A DNA stretch of 12,249 bases from an uncultured Lachnospiraceae bacterium (GTDB taxonomy: Bacteria; Bacillota; Clostridia; Lachnospirales; Lachnospiraceae): NCBI GenBank assembly GCA_937901625.1, contig CALDIE010000160.1, positions 1 to 12,249 on the forward strand. The letters are read 5' to 3'. This document shows, one piece after another, positions 6,711 through 12,249 of this stretch. Numbering within the stretch: position 1 is the first letter of the stretch; each line of letters opens with the position of its first letter. The position numbers and the translations under genes are program-made. The notes under the pieces are model-generated. The model ran no database searches, had not been told where the DNA came from, and saw only the letters and a program-made list of their open reading frames with translations.

Positions 6711-6920
6711 AGTATGACGGGCAAAAGAAAGGCTGTAGTATTCGGAGCAAGTGTCATTTGGCTGACCGGTACCCGGAATGATTAGGGAACTTTTTACACG
6801 GGCGCTTGGAGGCGAAGATCTGAAACAGACAATGGGCAGCGCACAGTACGAAAGGAAGCAGGAAAAACAATATCAGTTATCGAGATAAGGAATGGCTAAA
6901 AAATAGTAAAAGTAAAAAAA
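6711..6920 (+). other. Intergenic stretch with no convincing gene
   Basis: About 290 bases separate the GGDEF terminator from the ATPase start. Only very short frames occur, for example 6714-6785 (23 residues) and 6778-6888 (36 residues, beginning MIRELFTRALGGEDL). Neither has a clear ribosome-binding site or a family I recognise. Composition is like the housekeeping genes up to about 6890 and then turns strongly AT-rich, so this may be the left edge of the accessory insert or a decayed gene. Confidence 0.4.
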
Positions 6921-6953
6921 TTACTTGTAACAAGTAAAAAAGTTACATATAAT
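6921..6953 (+). promoter_or_regulatory. Promoter of the ATPase/Toprim module with a palindromic operator-like site over the -35 box
   Basis: TTGTAA at 6925-6930 and TATAAT at 6948-6953 are separated by 17 bp. A perfect 17-bp palindrome, TTACTTGTAACAAGTAA, spans 6921-6937 and includes the whole -35 box. Inference: a dimeric regulator bound there would block RNA polymerase. No regulator gene is adjacent; the nearest helix-turn-helix protein in the window is at 3783-4076. Confidence 0.65.
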
Positions 6954-7002
6954 ATAAACTAAGAATGGATAGAAATAGTAGCATGTTTTGGAGGAATATA
7001 GC

Positions 7003-8142
7003 ATGTTAACGAAAATGTATTTAACAAACTTTCTTTCGTTTAAAGAAAGAACAGAAATTGATTTTACTGCATCAAAGTATTCTATTCTTAGTAAAACAAA
7101 TGTGTACGCGGATGAAGTGTTAAAAGGTGCTCTGTTTATCGGACCCAATGCATCCGGAAAGACAAACGCGCTTAAAGCGATTTCCTTTCTCATCAAGATG
7201 ATAAAGGGTGAAGGTGCAACTTTTGCGAATCATCGTTGTTTTTTCGCGGAAAATCCTATCACTACAGTAGAGTATGAATTTATTTTTGGTCATAAAAAGA
7301 TCGTCTATAGGATTGAATACAACATTCGTAATAAAAGTATTTCGGAAAACATGAAGATAGATGATATCGTTGTGTTGACAAGACAAGGAAACACAGGAGA
7401 GCTCAGAATAGGCCAAACTGTCACAACGGATGAACAAGTCGATAGCGAAACGCTATTTTTACGAACGGCATCGTTCAATACGGGTAGATTTCCACAGGAA
7501 CCTACAATGCGAAAACTAATGGATTTTCTGCATAATTCGTATATTGTAGATGGATATAATTCAGGGGCTCCAATCGGCAGAGCTATTATGAAATATGCAG
7601 AGGAATTTGGTGTAGAAAAGATAAATGAATACCTTGAAGAATTTCATTATGATTTTAGCGCTGAATATGGTTCGAAAAGTGAGGGTGAGGGATTAACAAT
7701 AATAATTGGATCAGATAAAAAATCTGTTTTCTTAAAGCGAAAGAGTTTTCCGATTCCAGTTATTATTCAAAATGAATCCCAAGGAAATCAAGTGTTTGCT
7801 GACTTGTTGCCGAATCTTATCAATGTTATTGAAAGTTCAGGAATGTTAATTATAGACGAGTTCGGTAATAGCCTGCATAATAAATTGGCTGAAAAAATTA
7901 TTCGGTTTTTTATGGAAAAGGCATCGGAGTCACAAATTTTTATTACGTCACATCATACCAATTTGGTTTCAAACTCTGTATTTCGGCCTGATCAATTAAA
8001 CCTTATTTCATTTCCGGATAAATCTGGAAGTAAGGTGATACGTCTTTCCCACTATAGACCAAGAGAGGCACAGAATTTAGAAAAAATGTACCTTGGAGGC
8101 ATGTTTGAGGGGTTACCAATCTATGAAAAGCTACAGGATTGA
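7003..8142 (+). CDS. AAA/ABC-type ATPase of a two-gene defence module (RloA/AbiLi-like)
   Basis: The protein has 379 residues. The start at 7003 follows GGAGGA at 6990-6995 by 7 nt and gives the typical opening of this family, MLTKMYLTNFLSFKE. Domain landmarks are Walker A GPNASGKT (47-54), an ABC-signature-like segment NESQGNQVF (257-265), Walker B MLIIDEFGNSLH (281-292, Asp285-Glu286), an H-loop ITSHHTN (His317), and the C-terminal motif HYRPREAQNLEKMYLGGMFEGLP seen in RloA/AbiLi-type ATPases (AAA_15/AAA_21 families). All ATPase motifs are intact. Such ATPases partner with Toprim or other nucleases in abortive-infection and OLD-like anti-phage systems, probably sensing phage and gating the effector. 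The next gene overlaps it by 20 nt and is Toprim-like, which fits. The gene is clearly richer in A+T than its neighbours, consistent with horizontal acquisition. Which named defence type it belongs to is not certain. Confidence 0.85.
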   Translation: MLTKMYLTNFLSFKERTEIDFTASKYSILSKTNVYADEVLKGALFIGPNASGKTNALKAISFLIKMIKGEGATFANHRCFFAENPITTVEYEFIFGHKKIVYRIEYNIRNKSISENMKIDDIVVLTRQGNTGELRIGQTVTTDEQVDSETLFLRTASFNTGRFPQEPTMRKLMDFLHNSYIVDGYNSGAPIGRAIMKYAEEFGVEKINEYLEEFHYDFSAEYGSKSEGEGLTIIIGSDKKSVFLKRKSFPIPVIIQNESQGNQVFADLLPNLINVIESSGMLIIDEFGNSLHNKLAEKIIRFFMEKASESQIFITSHHTNLVSNSVFRPDQLNLISFPDKSGSKVIRLSHYRPREAQNLEKMYLGGMFEGLPIYEKLQD

Positions 8143-8452
8143 TAAAACAAAAAACATTGGTAATGTTATTTTTGTTGTTGAGGGAGGTCGAGCAGAAACA
8201 GGTGGTACTGAACTTAGATTGTTGAAAAAAATATTTGCCGATATTCTGGGATATAAAGTTCATGAATTGAGAAGAGGAAGCGAAGAATTTATTGGACATG
8301 GTGAGAACTCTCAGTTTTGCGTATTTGCTTTAAATCTTCCCAAAAACCAATTAACACAATTGACAGAGGATGCTATAGATGCGTTGTTCTGCCGATTAAA
8401 AGAAGAGTTTAATCTAAAACCGGAAGATTGCCCTGTTTTTTTTCTTGTATGA
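8123..8452 (+). CDS. Toprim-like effector, N-terminal part (frameshifted gene)
   Basis: This frame encodes 109 residues and starts at ATG 8123, inside the end of the ATPase gene (20-nt overlap, translational coupling likely), with GAGGGG at 8107-8112. It begins with charged residues and the strand NVIFVVEGGRAETGG, whose Glu20-Gly21 fits the conserved Glu of a Toprim fold, followed by a helix (ELRLLKKIFADIL). It ends in CPVFFLV and TGA at 8450-8452, in the middle of the strand that should lead to the DxD motif. The missing motif, YDRD, is encoded one frame over immediately downstream. Eight T residues at 8436-8443 precede the break. With one T fewer the frame reads VFFLYDRD and continues to 9029. 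As annotated this product lacks the DxD metal ligands and should be inactive unless the frame is corrected. Confidence 0.7.
   Translation: MKSYRIDKTKNIGNVIFVVEGGRAETGGTELRLLKKIFADILGYKVHELRRGSEEFIGHGENSQFCVFALNLPKNQLTQLTEDAIDALFCRLKEEFNLKPEDCPVFFLV
8436..8443 (+). other. Run of eight T residues at the frameshift point
   Basis: Eight consecutive T bases sit exactly where the two frames of the Toprim gene must be joined. Deleting one T (or skipping one base by ribosomal or RNA-polymerase slippage) fuses them into a protein of about 301 residues with DxD at residues 110-112. Homopolymers of this length are known slippage sites in replication and transcription, and also common sequencing-error sites. 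Confidence 0.85.
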
Positions 8453-9029
8453 TAGAGATGTGCTCAGTTATCATAAAAATGAACTAAGAGGAAAGTATGT
8501 AAAGAAGTATACGGATCCTTATGGTACAAAGGATGGGAATCAAGGACAGTTGTTATTGAGTTATCCTGCCATTGAAAGCTTTCTGTTATCATGTATTATG
8601 GATGATACGGTTAAGTTGTCATCCAAACTGGGAAAAGATGCAAAAAGCATTCTTGCGAACGAGTTGTATCCAAATGGCTGTAAAGATAACGCTGATATAC
8701 ATATAAGAACTGTTGATATGATTTTTACGGAGCAGCCTAAAGAAGCGGAAAATCGGCTGATACATGCTATAAATGAAATGGATAATGGGCTGTCAGAAAT
8801 TGGAATACAAACATACGATTTAGATGATTTGGAGACAACATTGTTGGATGTTTATGATTCTCAGCAAGAAAAATATAATGAGATGGATACTTTCTCTTTG
8901 ATTTCGCTTGTCGGAATGGCATTGCTGGAGTTAGGGGTTATTATAGAGTGCGATGAGGAAAATGTAACTGTAGGAATAAAAGAAGAGACCGCAGATCAAA
9001 TCGCGATCCCTTCAGACGTAAAGGCTTAA
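8445..9029 (+). CDS. Toprim-like effector, C-terminal part (continuation after frameshift)
   Basis: The frame from TTG 8445 to TAA 9027-9029 encodes 194 residues that continue the N-terminal part. It opens with YDRDVLSYHKNELRGKY, where YDRD supplies the Toprim DxD metal-binding motif. QLLLSYPAIESFLLS follows; a segment of this kind (Leu-rich, then YP.IE) recurs in RloB/AbiLii-like proteins. The remainder is mostly helical and acidic, ending in EETADQIAIPSDVKA, with no further family recognised. There is no ribosome-binding site before 8445, so independent translation is unlikely; this is best read as the second half of one gene, 8123-9029. It is AT-rich like the ATPase gene. No U-tract terminator is seen on this strand after the stop, only a weak hairpin at 9049-9067. 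Confidence 0.65.
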   Translation: MYDRDVLSYHKNELRGKYVKKYTDPYGTKDGNQGQLLLSYPAIESFLLSCIMDDTVKLSSKLGKDAKSILANELYPNGCKDNADIHIRTVDMIFTEQPKEAENRLIHAINEMDNGLSEIGIQTYDLDDLETTLLDVYDSQQEKYNEMDTFSLISLVGMALLELGVIIECDEENVTVGIKEETADQIAIPSDVKA

Positions 9030-9093
9030 GCAAGCACCTACCACAGCATCTGCTAAGCCAGAGCAGACTATTTGAGAAAGGAGTTCTCTCCTG

Positions 9094-9132
9094 AAAAAAA
9101 GATTTGGAGGAGCCTGTAAAAACTCCTCCAAA
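9094..9132 (-). terminator. Intrinsic terminator of tRNA-Ser (leftward)
   Basis: A perfect 10-bp inverted repeat, TTTGGAGGAG (9103-9112) and CTCCTCCAAA (9123-9132), is followed on the minus strand by TC and seven T residues (plus-strand A run 9094-9100). It lies 4 nt beyond the tRNA 3' end. On the plus strand there is no U tract after the stem, so it serves the tRNA. Confidence 0.88.
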
Positions 9133-9136
9133 CAAG

Positions 9137-9223
9137 CGCAGAGAGTGGGATTCGAACCCACGCACCGCTATGCGGCCTAAAGCATTTCGAGTGCCTCCTC
9201 TTGGACCTCTTGAGTATCTCTGC
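9137..9223 (-). tRNA. tRNA-Ser (anticodon CGA)
   Basis: Read on the minus strand, the 87-nt gene folds as a class II tRNA. The acceptor arms GCAGAGA and TCTCTGC pair fully, with discriminator G. The D stem is CTC/GAG, and the anticodon stem AGGCA/TGCTT has loop CTCGAAA, placing CGA at positions 34-36 (serine codon UCG). A long variable arm with CCGC/GCGG stem follows, then the T arm GTGGG-TTCGAAT-CCCAC. CCA is not encoded (CTT follows). A promoter on its right and a terminator on its left make it a single-gene unit, convergent with the defence module. Confidence 0.95.
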
Positions 9224-9296
9224 GAGTATTGAAAATCCTTAGGGTGATAGAAGCCGGGTAAAAACAGGATACTATCTTTTGTCCCGACAATTTAGA

Positions 9297-9325
9297 ATTA
9301 TACGGAAGGATGCAAAAAAAAGCAA
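9297..9325 (-). promoter_or_regulatory. Sigma-A promoter of tRNA-Ser
   Basis: On the minus strand TTGCTT (plus 9320-9325) and TATAAT (plus 9297-9302) are separated by 17 bp. Transcription would start near 9290, about 67 nt before the mature tRNA. Confidence 0.7.
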
Positions 9326-9344
9326 GCTTCTAACCAAGCTTCTA
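9323..9344 (+). repeat. 10-bp direct repeat CAAGCTTCTA beside the tRNA promoter
   Basis: CAAGCTTCTA occurs at 9323-9332 and 9335-9344, a 12-bp period. The first copy overlaps the tRNA-Ser -35 box. Function unknown. Confidence 0.6.
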
Positions 9345-9351
9345 TCCCCTC

Positions 9352-9389
9352 TTTGCCCCGTGTCGCAATCCCTTGTGACACGGGGCAAA
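9352..9389 (+). other. 17-bp hairpin between the tRNA-Ser and pfkA promoters
   Basis: TTTGCCCCGTGTCGCAA (9352-9368) pairs with TTGTGACACGGGGCAAA (9373-9389) around a TCCC loop, with a single G-U or C/A imperfection. Neither strand has a U tract after the stem, so it is not a standard terminator. Its right arm begins with the pfkA -35 box. Confidence 0.75.
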
Positions 9390-9401
9390 ATGTTATATAC
9401 T
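9373..9401 (+). promoter_or_regulatory. Sigma-A promoter for 6-phosphofructokinase
   Basis: TTGTGA at 9373-9378 and TATACT at 9396-9401 are separated by 17 bp, giving a transcript start near 9408 and a leader of about 50 nt. The -35 box and most of the spacer form the right arm of the 9352-9389 hairpin. Confidence 0.65.
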
Positions 9402-9458
9402 ATATGTGGTGTTTTTTGCTCCTGAAGGTTAGTAAAAATGAAGATGGAGGGTTACGAT

Positions 9459-10532
9459 ATGATGAGAATAGGAATGTTGACGAGCGGTGGAGATTGTCAG
9501 GCACTTAACGCGGCAATGAGAGGCGTGGTTAAAACGCTGCACCACAGCGGTGAGGAAGTGGAAATCTTTGGTTTCCATGCAGGCTACAAAGGTCTGATCA
9601 ACAGTGATTTCCGCATGCTGACAAACCGAGATTTTTCGGGTATCCTGACGAAGGGCGGTACGATCCTGGGAAGTTCGAGAACCCCGTTTAAGCTGATCAA
9701 TGAGCCGGATGAAAAGGGCAATAATAAAGTGGAGGCGATGAAGCATACCTACCACAAGTTAAATCTGGACTGTCTGGTTGTGCTTGGCGGTAACGGAAGC
9801 CATAAGACAGCCAACCTCCTCAGGCAGGAAGGGTTGAACATTGTTACATTACCGAAGACTATCGATAACGATCTCTGGGGAACGGATATGACCTTTGGCT
9901 TCCAGAGCGCGGTGGATGTGGCAACGCATGTCATCGACTGTATCCATACGACGGCGGACTCTCACGGAAGAGTATTTGTTGTGGAAGTGATGGGTCATAA
10001 GACCGGATGGTTGACGCTCAATGCCGGTATGGCGAGCGGCGCGGACATCATCCTGATCCCGGAAATCCCGTACAAGATCGATAAGATCGTAAGCGCGATC
10101 AAAGCAAGGGCGGACAGCGGCAGTGGATTTACGATCCTTGCCGTGGCGGAGGGAGCGATCTCGGAAGAAGACGCTACGTTAAGCAAAAAGGATTACAAGA
10201 AAAAAGTGGAAAAATCTCCGTACCCGAGTGTCTCCTATGAGGTGGCGGCTGCCATTGAGGAAAAGACCGGTATGGAAGTGCGTGTGACGGTTCCGGGCCA
10301 CATGCAGCGCGGCGGCACGCCCTGCCCGTACGACAGAGTCTTCGCTTCCCGTCTCGGATCGGAAGCGGGAAAACTTATCTTAAAGAGGGAGTATGGCTTC
10401 ATGGTCGGATATCGTAACCGTGAGATTGTAAAAGTTCCCCTGGAGGAAGTGGCCGGAAAGTTAAAGACCGTGGATCCGAACGCCACGATCGTGAAAGAAG
10501 CAAAAATGATGGGAATCAGTTTCGGAGACTGA
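9459..10532 (+). CDS. pfkA: 6-phosphofructokinase (ATP or pyrophosphate donor unclear)
   Basis: The protein has 357 residues. It phosphorylates fructose 6-phosphate to the 1,6-bisphosphate, the committed step of glycolysis, in the cytoplasm. The start at 9459 has GGAGGG at 9446-9451, 7 nt upstream, and gives the family N-terminus MMRIGMLTSGGD; ATG 9438 is in frame but has no such site. Landmarks are GGDCQALNAAMRG (10-22), GGNGSHKTA (110-118), PKTIDND (132-138) with the catalytic Asp, VEVMGHKTGWLT (175-186) and PGHMQRGG (279-286). Lys133 in PKTIDND is the residue typical of pyrophosphate-using and some atypical ATP-using enzymes, while the position that is Asp in pyrophosphate enzymes is Gly (GGNGS); the preceding residue, usually Asp, is Asn. 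The phosphate donor therefore cannot be settled by motif. The dnaX gene follows after 26 nt. Confidence 0.93.
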   Translation: MMRIGMLTSGGDCQALNAAMRGVVKTLHHSGEEVEIFGFHAGYKGLINSDFRMLTNRDFSGILTKGGTILGSSRTPFKLINEPDEKGNNKVEAMKHTYHKLNLDCLVVLGGNGSHKTANLLRQEGLNIVTLPKTIDNDLWGTDMTFGFQSAVDVATHVIDCIHTTADSHGRVFVVEVMGHKTGWLTLNAGMASGADIILIPEIPYKIDKIVSAIKARADSGSGFTILAVAEGAISEEDATLSKKDYKKKVEKSPYPSVSYEVAAAIEEKTGMEVRVTVPGHMQRGGTPCPYDRVFASRLGSEAGKLILKREYGFMVGYRNREIVKVPLEEVAGKLKTVDPNATIVKEAKMMGISFGD

Positions 10533-10558
10533 TCATCCCCTGTAAGGAAGTTTAGATT

Positions 10559-12163
10559 ATGTCATACACAGCGTTATACCGTAAATTTCGCCCGGCGTGT
10601 TTTGAGGATGTCAAGGGGCAGGATCATATCGTAACCACTTTGAAAAACCAGGTGATTTCCGGCAGAGTCGGACATGCTTATCTTTTTACCGGAACCAGAG
10701 GTACCGGTAAGACTACGGTGGCCAAGATCATGGCGAGAACGGTAAACTGCGAGCACCCGAAGGACGGAAGTCCCTGCGGGGAGTGCGATTCCTGCAAAGC
10801 GATCGCAAACGGCAGCAGTATGAATGTTGTGGAAATCGATGCGGCATCCAACAACGGTGTGGAAAATGTCCGGACGATCATTGAGGAGATTACCTATGCG
10901 CCGGTGGATGCCAAATATAAAGTGTATATCATTGATGAGGTACACATGCTTTCCGCGGGTGCTTTTAATGCGCTGTTAAAAACACTTGAGGAGCCTCCGG
11001 CGTATGCTATCTTTATCCTGGCGACCACGGAGGTACATAAGATACCGATCACGATCCTTTCGCGCTGCCAGCGCTACGATTTCCGAAGGATTTCGGTAGA
11101 GACGATCGCCCAGAGAATGCGGGAGCTGATGCAGATTGAACAGGCAGACGTAGAGGATAGAGCGCTGCTCTATATAGCAAGGGTGGCGGACGGATCCATG
11201 AGAGATGCCTTAAGCCTTTTGGATCAGTGCATCGCGTTTCACTACGGAAAAACGCTTACCTATGAGATGGCGCTTGATGTACTCGGGGCTGTGGATACGG
11301 AAGTCTTTAGCGGGCTTTACCGCTTGATCCTTAAAGAGGATGTGATCGGGTGTATCGATCTGGTGGATAAGGTGCTGCTGCAAGGCAGAGAATTGGGGCA
11401 GTTTGTGGCGGATTTTGTATGGTATCTGCGCAATCTCATGCTCTTACAGGCTACGGCGGATGATAAGCTGGCGGATACCCTGGGAATCTCCGCGGAACAT
11501 TTTGCAAAATTAAAGGAAGAAGCGAAGATGGCGGATATGAACACCATCCTTCGTTATATTGCGGTTTTTTCCGAGGTAAGCGGGAAGATGAAGTTTGCCG
11601 CGCAAAAGCGCGTTATGCTGGAGGTGGCCTTGATCCGGGCGATCAAGCCGCAGATGCAGCAGGACAACACCTCGATCCTGGAGCGGCTTCGTCAGTTGGA
11701 GAAAAAGGTCGAAAACGGGGTTATGACGCCGGATCAGTTAAAATGCCTGGAGGAAAGTTTTAAGGGCAGTGCGGGAGGCGATACCGGTACTGTCGAAAGA
11801 ATAAGCGGATCGGCAAAAGAAGAGGATAAGACCATTGACCCGCAGGCGCTTCCGGAAGATATTCAAAAGGTGATCCGGGAATGGAATATCATTCTGGGAC
11901 TTACGGGAAGTTATATGAAGAGTGCCCTTTCCAAGGCGGATATCGGCTGGAAAGAGGGGGAACCGATCCGTATCACCTTTGGGGAGAGCATGGAAGGCGA
12001 CTATATGTCGCGTCCGGAACCCCAGGCACAGCTGCAGCAGATATTGGATGAACATATCGGAAAACACATTCCCTTCGAGATCCATGTCAAAAAGAGAGGG
12101 GAAGGGACGGATGAGTATACGAATCTTTTGAAAAGTATTCATATGACAATAGAGGAAGAGTAA
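10559..12163 (+). CDS. dnaX: DNA polymerase III subunits gamma/tau
   Basis: The protein has 534 residues. It is the ATPase of the clamp loader that places the beta clamp on DNA at the replication fork; the tau tail links the loader to polymerase and helicase. The N-terminus MSYTALYRKFRP is characteristic. Walker A is GTRGTGKT (45-52), the zinc knuckle uses Cys64, Cys73, Cys76 and Cys79, Walker B is IIDEVH (124-129), and SRCQRYDF (168-175) carries the arginine finger/SRC motif. The collar domain runs to about residue 360, with a short, poorly conserved tail beyond. The ribosome-binding site AAGGAAG at 10544-10550 lies 8 nt before the ATG. No AAAAAAG-type slippery site was seen, so a separate gamma form by that route is not indicated. 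It is followed after 14 nt by ybaB. Confidence 0.96.
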   Translation: MSYTALYRKFRPACFEDVKGQDHIVTTLKNQVISGRVGHAYLFTGTRGTGKTTVAKIMARTVNCEHPKDGSPCGECDSCKAIANGSSMNVVEIDAASNNGVENVRTIIEEITYAPVDAKYKVYIIDEVHMLSAGAFNALLKTLEEPPAYAIFILATTEVHKIPITILSRCQRYDFRRISVETIAQRMRELMQIEQADVEDRALLYIARVADGSMRDALSLLDQCIAFHYGKTLTYEMALDVLGAVDTEVFSGLYRLILKEDVIGCIDLVDKVLLQGRELGQFVADFVWYLRNLMLLQATADDKLADTLGISAEHFAKLKEEAKMADMNTILRYIAVFSEVSGKMKFAAQKRVMLEVALIRAIKPQMQQDNTSILERLRQLEKKVENGVMTPDQLKCLEESFKGSAGGDTGTVERISGSAKEEDKTIDPQALPEDIQKVIREWNIILGLTGSYMKSALSKADIGWKEGEPIRITFGESMEGDYMSRPEPQAQLQQILDEHIGKHIPFEIHVKKRGEGTDEYTNLLKSIHMTIEEE

Positions 12164-12177
12164 GGAGGAAAGAAACA

Positions 12178-12249
12178 ATGGCAAAAAGAGGCGGATACGG
12201 CGGGGGGATGCCCGGCAATATGAATAACCTCATGAAGCAGGCTCAGCGC
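12178..12249 (+). CDS. ybaB: YbaB/EbfC nucleoid-associated protein (3' end missing)
   Basis: The first 24 residues are present, from ATG 12178 to the window edge. The start has AAGGAGG at 12162-12168, 9 nt upstream. The opening is Gly/Met-rich (RGGYGGGMPGNMNN) and leads into LMKQAQR, the start of the first helix of YbaB/EbfC proteins, which bind DNA as dimers. Position directly after dnaX is the conserved arrangement in many bacteria, usually with recR next. Confidence 0.88.
   Translation, partial: MAKRGGYGGGMPGNMNNLMKQAQR

Noticed and set aside
6711..7002. Retron-type or other structured non-coding RNA upstream of the ATPase
   Set aside because: No reverse transcriptase is present and no extended pairing was found beyond the 17-bp palindrome.
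9049..9067. Terminator for the Toprim gene on the plus strand
   Set aside because: TCTGCT/AGCAGA forms only 6 bp and no T tract follows.
9137..9160. Attachment-site duplication of the tRNA-Ser 3' end flanking the insert
   Set aside because: No copy of the tRNA 3' end was seen around 6640-7000 and no integrase gene is in the window, so tRNA-targeted integration is not demonstrated.
8941..9165. Minus-strand open frame of 74 residues
   Set aside because: It runs through the tRNA-Ser gene and its terminator and cannot be coding.
10559..12163. Programmed frameshift site in dnaX
   Set aside because: No AAAAAAG heptamer was found in the gene; the longest A runs are five bases.

Overview
The window looks like a chromosomal segment from a Gram-positive Clostridia species, most likely a Lachnospiraceae gut or rumen bacterium. 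This is an inference from several things: an LPXTG-like (VPETG) wall-sorting tail, a secreted CAP-domain protein with YPDL/EGR repeats, strong GGAGG ribosome-binding sites, standard sigma-A promoters, a phosphofructokinase with a GGNGS/PKTIDND active site, and the order dnaX then ybaB. No species-level marker is present.

Left part (1-2003), cell surface. The window opens inside a gene for a wall-anchored protein: a 12-bp tandem repeat encoding EAPS, a Pro/Thr-rich stalk, an Ig-like domain and a sorting signal. After a terminator comes a secreted CAP/SCP-domain protein with two YPDL repeats and its own terminator.

Middle (2008-6710), metabolism and signalling. A promoter drives an ATP-grasp ligase-like gene and a trpF-like gene 11 nt downstream, followed by a small XRE/HigA-type regulator that ends at a terminator. 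A second promoter, overlapping that terminator, drives UDP-glucose 6-dehydrogenase (UDP-glucuronate for surface polysaccharide). A GGDEF protein lies 24 nt downstream, then another terminator.

Accessory insert (about 6890-9030). A visibly AT-richer stretch holds a two-gene module: an AAA/ABC-type ATPase of the RloA/AbiLi sort and an overlapping OLD/RloB/AbiLii-like Toprim protein. Modules of this kind are anti-phage systems. The Toprim gene is split by a frameshift at a run of eight T residues, between its E-G motif and its DxD motif; removing one T restores a continuous protein of about 301 residues. A perfect 17-bp palindrome covers the -35 box of the module's promoter. The module lies against the 3' end of a convergent tRNA-Ser(CGA) gene.

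Right part (9297-12249), housekeeping. Divergent promoters serve tRNA-Ser (leftward) and 6-phosphofructokinase (rightward). The phosphofructokinase -35 box forms one end of a 17-bp hairpin arm. After phosphofructokinase come dnaX (DNA polymerase III gamma/tau) and the start of ybaB, closely spaced and co-directional. Several long open frames begin upstream of their real starts; start choices here follow Shine-Dalgarno spacing and family N-termini.
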